Shown here in pieces: positions 54,378 through 64,000 of a stretch of 64,000 nucleotides of DNA (the stretch's first letter is position 1; every line of letters starts with the position of its first letter). Both the position numbers and the translations under genes were made by a program. The stretch comes from Apodospora peruviana (lineage: Eukaryota > Ascomycota > Sordariomycetes > Sordariales > Lasiosphaeriaceae): positions 620,001 to 684,000 of the forward strand of contig JAUEDM010000006.1 in assembly GCA_033439685.1 (NCBI GenBank), given 5' to 3'. The notes below the pieces were generated by a model. That model was given only the letters and a program-made list of their open reading frames with translations, searched no databases and was not told where the DNA came from.

Positions 54378-55814
54378 ATGGCACCCAAACCCAGAGCGCC
54401 CGTCTACGTCCTCGGCGTGGGCATGACCAAGTTCATCAAGCCCCGCGGCAAAGTCGACTACACGGAGCTCGGCTTCGAGGCGGGCGTGAAGGCGATGCTC
54501 GACGCGCAGGTGTCGTACGACGACGTCGACCACGGCGTGGCTTGCTACTGCTACGGCGACTCGACCTGCGGCCAGCGCGTCTTCTACCAGTTCGGCATGA
54601 CGGGCATCCCCATCTACAACGTCAACAACAACTGCTCGACGGGGTCTACGGGTCTGGCCATGGGCCGCGATCTTATTTCCTACGGAGGGGCCGACTGTAT
54701 CCTGGTCGTCGGCTTCGAGAAGATGATGCCTGGCAGTCTGCAGAACTTCTTCACCGACCGCGAGAACCCGATCGGTACCTCGGGCAAGATGATGGCGGTC
54801 ACGAGGGGGGTGGCCAAGGCTCCTGGCGCTGCGCAGATGTTTGGTAATGCCGGAAGGGAGTACATGGAGAAGTCGGTCTCCTCGTTTACTTTACTTACCT
54901 GATCCCTCAAGCTAACCGTTGTTGTAAACAGGTACGGCGCCAAACCAGAAGACTTCGCCGAGATCGCCCGCATCAACCACGCGCACTCGGTCAAGAACCC
55001 CTATTCTCAGTTCCACGACGTCTACACGCTTGACCAGATCATGGCATCTCCAACCATCCACGAACCGTTGACAAAACTGCAGTGCTGCCCGACGTCGGAC
55101 GGTGGCGCCGCTGCCGTCCTGGTCTCGCAAGCCTTTTTGGATGCCCGCCCGCACCTGAAAGACCAAGCCGTGCTCATCGCCGGCCAGTGCCTCGCGACTG
55201 ACCAGCCGTCGCTCTTTTCGAGAAGCGCCATCGACCTCATGGGCCGCGACATGACCATCAACGCATGCCAAACAGCCATGAAAGAGGCGGGCGTCACGCC
55301 GAAGGACATCGCCGTCTGCGAGCTGCACGACTGTTTCTCTGCCAACGAGATGATCGTCATCGACGCGTTGGGCTTGTCAGAACCCGGAAAGGCGCACGAG
55401 ATGGTTCGCAAGGGAGATATTACCTATGGCGGGAAACTGGTGATTAATCCCTCCGGCGGGCTGATTTCGAAGGGACACCCGCTCGGCGCGACGGGTATCG
55501 CCCAGTGCGCTGAGTTGGTGTGGCATTTGCGAGGGTGGGCGAATAATCGGAATGTGCCCAAGACAAAGTGGGCACTGCAGCATAATTTGGGACTGGGCGG
55601 TGCGGCGGTTGTGACTGTCTACAGAAGAGCGGACGGCAAGGAGGCGCCCGTGGTGGACTCGGCTGTTGTGGGCAAGGTAAATGGGTTGGGGTATAACCCG
55701 GCTGTGGAGGCCAAGGGGTTCACGACTGAGCAGGTGAAGAAGGTCAGGAGTAAGGAGAAGGCTTCGGAGTGGGCGCTGCAGGATACGCTGGAGAAGGTGG
55801 AGGCGAGGTTTTAG
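54378..55814 (+). CDS. SCPx-type thiolase (sterol carrier protein X thiolase domain)
   Basis: Thiolase-superfamily enzyme related to the SCPx 3-ketoacyl-CoA thiolase acting on branched or sterol side-chain acyl-CoAs. Two exons, 54378-54871 and 54932-55814, 458 aa; the donor is the weaker GTCGGT and the Lys codon is split (MEK|YGAKPED). Catalytic Cys86 sits in NNNCSTGSTGLAMG. The second half has the family CELHDCFSANEM and the C-terminal INPSGGLISKGHPLGATGIA with the active-site His. There is no SCP2 lipid-transfer domain fused, unlike the long animal SCPx. The C-terminus is EARF rather than a canonical SKL-type peroxisomal signal, so location is uncertain. An Arg/Lys-rich end (KKVRSKEKASEWAL) follows the fold. 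Confidence 0.9.
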
Positions 55815-57937
55815 GTCTCAAAACTCTGGTAGGTCTAGGGTAGGGCTGTTTCTGTAAATCATGTGGGTTGGTGTATCTATTTTCGATTGAGTTTTCTGTT
55901 GTTGTCCCATGAAGGGGTTGTGTGTATATGGTGTTTGGGTGGGAGGTAGGTAGCATTGCACCCTTTGATAATAAATGCCTTGAGCGTTGAAGTTCATGTT
56001 CAGCAGTGTTTGACCTGATACCCAGTCTTAAGCGAGCTGTGTTATGAGATATCGCTTTTGCCTGAGCGGTGATCATGATGCGGCTACAGCATGAGCTGGG
56101 TCACTGACGAGTTGTGTAACCGCTAAAACAAGCTCGCCGATTAGGAAAGCTGGGGGGCGGGAAAAGATTCGACATGAGATTCCAAAGTTCTAGGGAAGCT
56201 GGACTCCCGGCTTGGCATCCACTGAGGTCCCTGCGTTTCTGTTGGTGAGGGAGTGTCAGTGGGTGATTGGGCCCGTGCGCCACCGTCTGGATTTGTCTGG
56301 ACTTGTTCCATGAGGCTTCGACTCCTCTCAACTGTGGACGATCACACACGCGTTATCGTCTCCATCAACAACAACAACATCATGCGTTCAACTTTTTTCT
56401 TCATTGGCTCTTTGTGATTCGCTACACATGCTGGTCCCTGCTAATTTTGGCAGATCGAACACTTGGACGTCCGTTTTTGCCAATCGATGCTAGTTTACTC
56501 GAGGGCTACGGTTTCGGGTCTTCAGATTTGACTGGCCCTTTCATCTCAGTCAATTGACCAATCGACTCAGGGCATCTCGCTCGCTTTCGACTGTTGGCCA
56601 CCTGCACAACAACCAAATCAACGAAAATCTGATAATCTCATCATCTTTCTCGCCCACAATCGAATCCATTCATTACCTCTCGGTATGGGTGGCCAGAACG
56701 GTCTACGGAGGTTGGCTACCTAGGTGGTGGCCTTTTGCTTTACACACCACCACCCCAACAAGTCGATCATATTAATGGAGTTCTGTTTCAAAGGCCGGAC
56801 AGCCAACCGTCTTTCGACCATTGGGAAGTTGTTTTCGTTTCCTACCTACCTCTTTGGTCAACTGAACAGGCGCATGAAGAACAATGTGTCGACGCATTTA
56901 CACGGAGAGACGCGGTCTGGGCTGTCCCCGGCACCTCCGCTCTCTCTTTCTCCCTCTCTCTATCTATGGTCGCTCTTAATTCTCCTTCCTCAACCATCCT
57001 CTGTCAGTCTCTGGATTACAACACCGGCAGATAAGTGTCTATCATTCATGATCACCATCTTGGTGTCTCCCGTCTCTCACTGTTTTAGCCTATTTCTGTC
57101 TCTTGCCTCTGCTGGCGTGTTTTAATTCCAAGCTTGGAACAAGAAGATCCAGCCAGATCAGATTTTGGCTCGTTCGTCGCTGAGTAGGGTGGTTGACTAT
57201 GACATCTCGTGGTGAAGTGAGAGGGTGTGTTGGCCATCAAATGGTAGCTCATCATCCTTGGGCAGGATAGGTCCTCCAGTAATAATTATCGTTGATCCTC
57301 TCGATATTATTTTTCATTTTTCTACTTTCCACCTCTGGCAGGTCGGTGGCTGCCCTTCCTTACCTAAGGTGTTTTATATACCACACCTAGTTCAGTCGTC
57401 TGCTTATGCAGGAGGAGACAGACCTACTACGCTGAGGCTCTTTCCCCCCCCCCCCCCCCCCCCACGCTACCCATCTTTCTGGTCTGCTCATCACACTTTG
57501 TTGGGCCACTCCAAGAGGCAGGCCAAGAAAGCTCTCTGCAGACTCTGGGACGTCGACTACCACCCACCGGCTGCTTGTGCGCCCCCCCGGAACCAGACTC
57601 GATTCGTTCTGGTAAGAACTGCTCCGCTGGTTTCGGACCCCTCCTCTTCTCAGTCTGTCTCTCGCTCTGGCCATACATTACATACACATTCTCTTTTAGC
57701 CGTGAGCAAGTAGCCTGTCCATCATTCTTCTCGGTCTGTCTTCAGTTGTGTCATAAAGTTCTGGAAGCCCCGAATCGTTTACTTGTGTGTACAACCTTGT
57801 CCCTTGCCATTCTTACTCTTTCACCTCATCCTCCTCCATCCTCGACTCGACTCGACCCGGTATCATCACAACAACATGAACCCTCGCCGCCGGATGTCGA
57901 GACTCTAGTGCGCACACAATCCTCCCATCAATCAACA
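55815..57937. promoter_or_regulatory. Long upstream region of the rhodopsin-like gene
   Basis: 2.1 kb without a supported gene, becoming strongly C/T-rich toward the next gene. Contains a CCTAGGT motif at 56,719 and the C20 tract. An open frame in the reading frame of the next gene extends upstream to 57575 but has no ATG before 57938 and looks like leader. Confidence 0.45.
57444..57463 (+). repeat. C20 homopolymer
   Basis: Twenty consecutive C, preceded by TTT and followed by ACGC; about 475 nt upstream of the rhodopsin-like ATG. Length in the assembly may be unreliable. Confidence 0.9.
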
Positions 57938-59286
57938 ATGGCGGCGACGACACCCGACCTCTCCGGGGGCCCGGTTCTTCTGTCTGTCTCCCTGGGCACC
58001 GCCTGCTTCGCCCTCGCCACCACATTCGTCCGCTTTTGTGTCAGAGCGGGCATCAACAAGCACATCGGCGTCGATGACTACGCGAGCGCCGTGGCCACGG
58101 TGGTAGCCCTGGTGGGGACCATCTTCGGCATCATCGAAGCCACCGCGTCGGACCCGGCCCGGGCCATGGAGTTCGAGATTCTCGGCCAGCCGTGGTACCT
58201 CATGAGCGACACCATGAGCAAGATATCCATCTGTCTGCTGTTCATATTACTGTTGAGAGGGACCAGAGGAGCACGGCAGTGGCGGATCCTGCTGAGCGTG
58301 CTCATCTTCTTCATGGCAGCGGTCAATTTCAGTTTTGCGTTGACGGTGAATCTGCAATGTCGGCCGTTGGAGAAGCTGTGGAATCCGGCAGTTGTGGGCG
58401 CGTGCTGGGATCCGAGTGTGCAGTTGAATTTTGGGTATTTTCAGGGAGCATTTTCCGTGTTTTCGTGGTTCTTCCTTGCGCTGTTTCCCATCCTCATCGG
58501 CCGGGATCTTAGGCGTGATGGTGGTCCGTCCTGGCCGTTCTATACCTCTTCCGTCTTGGGCTTTGCGTACGTATTATCCTCCAGTGTTGCAACCGGTCAC
58601 CAGCTAACATCCGCCCCAGATGTGGCATATTTTCCATCACCCGGACCGCCGAGGCAGCCATGGTCGGCGGTATCCGCGTGTATACCTTCAATGCCTTCTG
58701 TGCCAGCCTCATGTCCAACCTCGAACAAAACGTCGGCCTCATCGCCGCCAACGTACTAACCCTCGGCCCGCTTTTTTCCTCTCAAGTCAAGAGCTACCTC
58801 AACGGCACCACCAGCAGCACGAGTGCGAGCAGCAGCCGCAGCCGTCGCAAAGCCAAGGATACTACAAGCCGAGCAGGCAGCACACGGCCCATCACGCGCG
58901 CCAGCTCCCGCGCCAGCAGCACCAGGCACTCCGAGTCAGAAATCGACCTCAAGCGCACCACGCACCTCATCATCCAGGGGCCGAGACAACCAGACGGTCA
59001 GGGGTCTTTCCTCCGTGCGGAAGAGGAAGAGTATGACCTCGGCGACGGGCACGGGCGTGCGCGGGGGAACAGTCTCGATTACGATTCCCTTGACCTCGAG
59101 GCGTGGCCGAGGGGGATCATCAAGACTGTTAGCGTTGAGGTCGTCGAAGAGCATAATCCTGATCATCACCCGACGCATCAGAGTGAGATGGACAGGTTGA
59201 GGTCGACTTCACAAAGAAATAGTGGTGCTAGTGCTGTCGAGCAGGACTGGGAGGCTATGTTGAGGGCTGGGCCGCCTGCGAGGTAA
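57938..59286 (+). CDS. Fungal rhodopsin-like (Pth11-related) integral membrane protein
   Basis: Two exons, 57938-58566 and 58620-59286, 431 aa, joined in GFA|CGIFSITRT. Seven hydrophobic helices fit the fungal rhodopsin-domain family that includes Pth11-like receptors: VLLSVSLGTACFALATTFVR, YASAVATVVALVGTIFGII, ISICLLFILLLRG, ILLSVLIFFMAAVNFSFAL, FQGAFSVFSWFFLALFPILI, the junction helix, and NVGLIAANVLTLGP. Family landmarks are FVRFCVR after helix 1, GVDDYAS, NLQCRPLEKLWNP and the C-terminal SNLEQNVGLIAANV. The N-terminal CFEM domain of true Pth11 is missing. The cytosolic tail (about 150 residues) is Ser/Arg-rich and disordered. The start is the first ATG with an AACAATGG context after a long C/T-rich leader. 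Ligand unknown. Confidence 0.82.
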
Positions 59287-59875
59287 TTACCTCATTACCG
59301 TTGCATTATATCTACGACAAACCACACCCATAATGGTTTCCGGATGCGTGTGTGTGGGTGTGTTTTAATACACAGCTCCGGCAACATTACACCTACCTAT
59401 CTACCTACCTACCTACCTTCACACACTCAAACACGCGAACCAACCGACCATTCATGTTTTGTTTTCTTCATCATCATCGTTGCTAGAGGCGGCGTTTTTT
59501 CATTCATATTTCTTTTACGTGTTATATAATAGCACTTTCTTTTAGATAGTTGTTTGTCATCATCATTGTATAGATAGATCTGGGATATCACAAAGAGAAA
59601 AGCGTCGGCGTTGCAGGCTGGAGCAAAAGGGCGGTCGGTCGGTCACATTCATTTGTTTTGTTCTATAGGTCCCTTGGATATTAGGGAACCCCTTGGGGAA
59701 ATTGGGAAGAATGGAAGCGGCGTTTTGTTCACTCGTTTATTTGTTGTCATAACAGCAGAGAGAGCTAGGCGTTTTCAGTCATATAGAGATGAAGCAATGC
59801 TACGTACATTCCCATTGAATGTAGACGGTATCATGACAACTGATCTCAGCAACATCCTCAGTCATGAGTTCATCG
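59287..59875. other. Convergent 3' region with (ACCT)n tract
   Basis: Spacer between the rhodopsin-like gene and the O-methyltransferase remnant. An (ACCT/CTAC) tandem tract of about 28 nt lies at 59,391-59,418. No gene seen. Confidence 0.5.
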
Positions 59876-60558
59876 TCAACCTTCCCTATAAGACTCACAA
59901 GTCAAGTTAGTAAACTTGGTCAAATCCCAACCCACATCACCTTTCAAAATCCACATATCACCCCCTTTAACCCTCTCCCCTCCCTCGAACACAAACCCCG
60001 GCCCAGCCATCTCAAACAACCTCTCCCAGTCGCCCAACTCCCTATCCCCGGCATTAAACAGATAACTCATGGTCAAATCCCCGCTTCTTATACCCGCTAC
60101 ATCTACCCTCCCTCCGCCTTCAGTGGTGTCCTGGAGTTCCTCAACACCAGGAACAACAACAACATCATTAATCAAAACCCAAGCACCCACCTTCAGGGCC
60201 GGTTTCAGTGCGCTCAACAATCTTGACAGCATATTTATCGCTCCAGTTGTGGAAACAGGCGCGATAAAAATAGATATTTGCTTCTCGCACAGGCTGCTCC
60301 TCGAAGAAATCGTGGACCATGTACGTGACTCTTTCCTTCACATCCGCCGGCTTGTTGGCGCAGCTCGAGGGTGTCGGATATGATGGCTTTGCGGGCGGCG
60401 ATGATGGTAGCTTCCGAGGGAGGAATTGGGGGATGGAAGGGGGTACCTGGGCCAAGGGAGGGCGTGGGGAGGGAGTGGGCAGTGAGGTAGGCGTCGACCT
60501 TTGCTGTGTTGGTTGCTATACGGGTTGAGAGCTCGACTATTCGGGATTGTTGTGACAT
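59876..60558 (-). pseudogene. O-methyltransferase pseudogene with internal deletion and frameshift
   Basis: Three blocks of one COMT-type O-methyltransferase occur in order on the reverse strand but in three frames. Block 1 (60558 to ~60360) is the N-terminus: RIVELSTRIATNTAKVDAYL then PTPSLGPGTPF. Block 2 (~60355 to ~60222) jumps to the C-terminal domain: ERVTYMVHDFFEEQPVREAN, YFYRACFHNWSDKYAVKI. Block 3 (~60220 to 59876) is SALKPALKVGAWVLINDVVV to GDMWILKGDVGWDL. Family members have about 400 residues; the middle ~180, including the SAM-binding GxGxG motif and the rest of the dimerisation part, is absent here. A one-base shift separates blocks 2 and 3. The remnant cannot encode a working enzyme. 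Confidence 0.8.
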
Positions 60559-62159
60559 GTTGTCCTACCGATGATGATGTGGTTGAGCTTGGACTGGCGC
60601 GGGTTTGCGCGTTTGGCTCGGCTTGCCTTGACTCTTTGAAAGTTAAGGGGGGAGAGAAGGTCGGAACTATGTTGGTAGATTTTCTTCTAGTCGAGGTAGG
60701 CTCCTCAAAGAGGCATCGTATTCTCGCCGCATGTATAGATTAAGTGCTGATGCAGACGGGATGCGGTCAGACCTCAAAGCCTAAACCGTTGAAGTCAAAT
60801 GGTTGCCGTTGCTTCCCGTTTGCCAGGTTGTATTGGTTGGCTGGAGCAAGCACCAACAGTTGCTTCTGCTGCCTAGCTTTTATTAAGAGTTTATTAAAGG
60901 GTCAACACTTCAACCGACTTATGACCGTCAAAGGTACTGTACCACCGGAATTGGACTCCGATCCTGCCGCTGTTACACTATTGGGGAGGCAGGCACAAGG
61001 CATGCAGTCCGACAACCATACTTAATGCCTATATTAATGACGATCACTCTGATGTATCTGCTTATGAAAGTGGTTTTAAGCTTCCTTTTCTGGACGTGTG
61101 TTGCCTGCCTTGTGAGCCACCGGCAGTCCAGCAAAACACCAAGTACAGGATTCACGACTGTAGTCGGAAAGAACAGCATAGATGAAAAACAGAACAAGCA
61201 GCTACTCTATTTGTGTGAGTCCTGGTCATCTTTTTTTTCGTCTCGTTCTTTGGTCTTAGAGTGGAATAATCGCGAGCGGGCTGTTTTCCATTGGAAGGCA
61301 TTTTGAAAGATCAAAGTCGTTCTTAACAAAAAATGATACTTAGAGCCGGTCAGAGTAATTGATTTTCAAACACGAATTTAAGCCTGTTACTTGTGTATCT
61401 ATCTAACCTATTGATTACAGAATCTTGTGCATTGCAATGTCCAACTCAAGTGATCATCCCATCGTCCATTGCCACGGCGCCGAGGAGAGTAGAGCGCATG
61501 TTATTATTATTGTTGTTGTTGCAGTTTTCGCTTTTTTGAAACTAAGTGTATAGATGGTAGATGAGATGACTCCAGAAATCGCCTTCCTTATGGTAGACCT
61601 GACGGGTTTTATACCTGGACCCCAAACTCTTTACGCGTTTCTACGTCGTCGATACTTATGTGATGTCCGACCCACTTGTCACCAACCGTAAGGTTGAGTT
61701 CTCTTGGATGTATCGCTCCTGAGATCAGCAATGTGGCGAATAACACCTACGAGGTTTCAACGAAAGAAAGACTGCCTGCCGTGGTGGATATCATTAAGTG
61801 GCCCAGTCGTCCAAACCAGACGTGACTTTGATTAATGCATACTTCTAATGCTAGCTAGATTGCTGTGTGATATTGGCTTACCACCACCTACCTGTCCTGT
61901 ACGGTATCCGTAACTAGGGTTGGTGAGAATCGGTCCTTTCTCGTGATGTACAAGACGGCAAGATATTTTGTTGATAGTGTTTCAACCATCTAGCATAGGT
62001 ATTCAAGTGCTGCCATCATTGGTTGTTGGTTGTGACATTGAGGCGACGGCTGGTTGGTGATGGCATCGTTGATGCCCGCATATGGATGGAATACTCGAGG
62101 ATTTAACACGGTCTCATTATCAATGGGCGGCTCTCTTGTGATCAACCGTGATCAGAGGA
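60559..62159. other. Gene-free 1.6 kb spacer
   Basis: AT-rich sequence with short frames only. A TTATTATTATTGTTGTTGTTG tract at 61,501-61,521. Nothing else recognised. Confidence 0.45.
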
Positions 62160-62583
62160 TCAACTATCACTCCGAGTGAAAAGCCTTGGCTGTGTTATAG
62201 GAGAGGGTAGCTTACACCAGGGTCCGTCATAGGAACACGAAGAGGAGTAGAGCTTTGTATTGGGGGAGTAGGTGACTACCACTATGACGAGCAGTAAGAT
62301 GGTGATGTCAATGATGAACAGGAGAGTGTAAAATGTCCATGGATGGGATTTTACGGAGCTGATGATCTTTTAAATTTAGCTTGGACTTGATGGTCGATAT
62401 CTCGACGGGCTTTTCTTCAATATCCTCCGAGCCTGCAACTGAGAGAAAGGGGGATGATTCACGGTCTGAGTTGGATGATTTCATGAAGATCGGAATGGAG
62501 TTGAAGGTGAGAAGAGCAGAGCATGCGATCAATCTTGCCAGTGTAAGCAGTGTTCCTTGCTGGATATGAACACCTGATCTCAA
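62160..62583 (-). CDS. Possible membrane-protein gene fragment, two blocks in different frames
   Basis: The reverse strand has protein-like stretches. The first frame (62583 downward) reads GTLLTLARLIACSALLTF, then FMKSSNSDRESSPFLSVAGS. The second, in another frame from about 62367, has the hydrophobic segment WTFYTLLFIIDITILLLVIV, followed by SSSCSYDGPWCKLPSP, ending at TGA 62162-62160. A possible acceptor AAAAG precedes the second block and a GTAGGT...CCAG intron-like region precedes the first. No proper donor is visible between the blocks, so this is a remnant or a gene model I cannot complete. No family recognised. Confidence 0.3.
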
Positions 62584-63480
62584 TGGAGAGTTTATTACTC
62601 TTTGGTTGAAAGTAACTAAGCATTTACCTACCTGGTATCTAACCTAATATTGCTAACTGTCAAGATCCCAAAAAAAATGAACGAGCCCCTAACCATCTGT
62701 GTGACATGAAGCCGCTCTCAGGGCTCACTGGAGATCTCAACACTACCTACCCATTAAGCCTATTATCATAGCCCCTGATGTACACGGATCATGGCGTACA
62801 TCTTGTCATCCCGTATCTCGTCAGGAAAATGCAGTACTTAACACGTAGTACATCCTAGGTCCTCAATATTCAACCTGAGCATAACCAACCGTGCAAATAT
62901 CAACGCTACCAACATACCTGCATGCCTGTACCAGCAGAGACTCCTCATCGGTTCGGCAGATCGTCCGGCCCGGCCCTGATTACTCGCCCCAAGAAAAAAA
63001 AAATGACAAACGGGGCTGTTGATAAGTACTCTATATCCCGTCTTACGTATGCACGTTGGGGGGGGGGGGGGGGGGGGGGGGGGTCGCACTTAATCTGGAA
63101 AGTGTCAAAAGGATACTCTGCTGGCAGCGCCCAACCACACACACACCGAGCAGGACTGAAGTATCAGGGGTTTGTTGGTGGGTGGTGAACGAAGATATTT
63201 TGGAACGGATGAAATGTACGGGGAACCGTCATTTGCTCCCCGAGGCTCGAGTTGGTTGACTTCAACATCGATAATCCAGGGGCCGATCACTAATTCACTG
63301 GAGACTGGGCTTGTTGGAAAAACTGACACGCCTGTACCTAGGCCTTTGGGTAGCAAATAACACCCCAAAACATTGCATTACACGCTGCTGTGCATATCTC
63401 GGTGATCTGTATGTTGTTATGTAGCGTACCTACCTACCTTAGTCAACCATTGAAAACCATCATCGTCCCACCGAACTTCC
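62584..63480. other. Upstream of the right-edge gene; contains a G26 tract
   Basis: About 900 nt without a gene. Includes the G homopolymer and ACCTACCT motifs near 63,427 and 62,628. The promoter of the right-edge gene should lie here. Confidence 0.45.
63058..63083 (+). repeat. G26 homopolymer
   Basis: Twenty-six consecutive G, about 400 nt upstream of the right-edge ATG. It could fold as a G-quadruplex; its exact length may be an assembly artefact. Confidence 0.9.
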
Positions 63481-64000
63481 ATGCTATCAACCGATCAACT
63501 AATCCTCTCCTCTCGTCCCCGAGGCCTCCTCATTTTTAACAACTCAAACCCCTTCGGACTCCATCACGAGGTTGGGTCCAGTCCACAATGGCTCTCCCTC
63601 TCCAGCACCAACATCGTCATTATCTCGATCGTCTTTTCGAGCCTGGCCATTCTGGCAGTGTACCTGCGCTTCCGGGCCAGATACCTTCAGAAGGTGAAGC
63701 TCGAGATTGATCACTTTATGGTTATTCCCTGGTTGGTATGTTATCCGTCTGACTCTACACTATCTCTTGTCCCGCTTGCAAGCTCTCTGTCTATTTAATG
63801 TACATCGCTTCTTAGTAATGATGTATTTAAATCTCAGTTGTTTGCTGTTACCATGGGGGGTGACCAATTCCGTGGGTGAGTAGTACCTATCCTGTCTTGG
63901 AAACCCACGCCCTAGAGAAAAACGAACCAAATGTCTGACTGTTTGCATCTGAAGCTGCAATATCGGGTCTCCTCGGTAGACACATGCCCAGGGATGCACA
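63481..64000 (+). CDS. Fungal rhodopsin-like membrane protein, 5' part, cut by window edge
   Basis: ATG at 63481 opens a first exon with one helix, IVIISIVFSSLAILAVYLRF, followed by RARYLQKVKLEIDHFMVIP, which matches the helix 1 / charged loop / DDY-like start of the fungal rhodopsin-domain family. A short second exon lies at 63838-63875 and a third begins near 63957 (AAISGLLGRHMPRD), continuing past the edge. The first donor is uncertain. GTATGT after 63735 is the better consensus, but the frame that joins exons 2 and 3 needs the cut at 63731 (GTTGGT). Either way the loop GLLGRH agrees with the family GLGxH motif. This is the second such gene within 6 kb. The call is reasonable; the splice model is not final. 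Confidence 0.6.

Noticed and set aside
57575..57937. Upstream extension of the rhodopsin-like gene
   Set aside because: Open in frame but no ATG before 57938; C/T-rich leader character.
1..64000. tRNA, 5S rRNA, CRISPR array or intact transposon
   Set aside because: TTCGA-type B-box candidates all fall inside coding exons or lack arms; no 5S-like sequence, no regular spacer array, and no transposase or reverse transcriptase motifs were seen by eye.

Overview
The window is nuclear DNA from a filamentous ascomycete, most probably a sordariomycete. Support comes from short introns (about 50-90 nt, one of 225 nt) with GTRNGT-like donors and RCTRAC-like branch sites, GC-rich coding exons between AT-richer spacers, and a typical single-copy ascomycete gene set (MTR4, TSC13, SOG2, CCE1, SEC6, BCD1, SCD6, RQC1, ATX1). 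There are no operons; genes lie on both strands as independent units. All functional calls come from reading motifs and known family architectures; no database search was run. Intron phases were checked by hand and every reconstructed multi-exon CDS closes in frame, except the partial gene at the right edge.

Left part (1-34 kb) is a conserved housekeeping block: a partial Gln-rich protein (1-420, -); a mitochondrial-type kynurenine aminotransferase with six introns (1.8-3.6 kb); the exosome helicase MTR4 (-) head-to-head with the enoyl-CoA reductase TSC13; a BLOC-1 subunit 1 (GCN5L1) protein; the RAM-pathway LRR protein SOG2; a short RecQ helicase; the mitochondrial Holliday-junction resolvase CCE1/Ydc2; glutathione reductase with two candidate start codons; COX8; the exocyst subunit SEC6; a tiny PLDc_N-like membrane protein; and a DENN-domain Rab regulator. 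Several act in membrane traffic (SEC6, DENN, BLOC1S1, SOG2) or mitochondria (KAT, CCE1, GLR1, COX8), but clustering looks coincidental.

The middle (34-39.5 kb) is a gene-poor island. It holds a sulfotransferase-like pseudogene whose 264-codon frame is intact except for three in-frame stops, beside three diverged copies of a ~130-225 nt repeat. From 39.5 to 55.8 kb housekeeping genes resume: BCD1 (box C/D snoRNP assembly), SCD6/LSM14 (P-body), an eight-TM membrane protein, a decayed small secreted protein gene, RQC1/TCF25, the copper chaperone ATX1 and an SCPx-type thiolase.

The right end (56-64 kb) looks accessory: two fungal rhodopsin-like (Pth11-related) membrane proteins, one cut by the window edge, an O-methyltransferase pseudogene with an internal deletion and a frameshift, a possible membrane-protein fragment, and long C and G homopolymers. 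I see no CRISPR, rRNA, tRNA or intact transposon. No clearly new biological system is visible; the best leads are the three-stop pseudogene with adjacent repeats, the divergent short RecQ, and the internal duplication in the resolvase.
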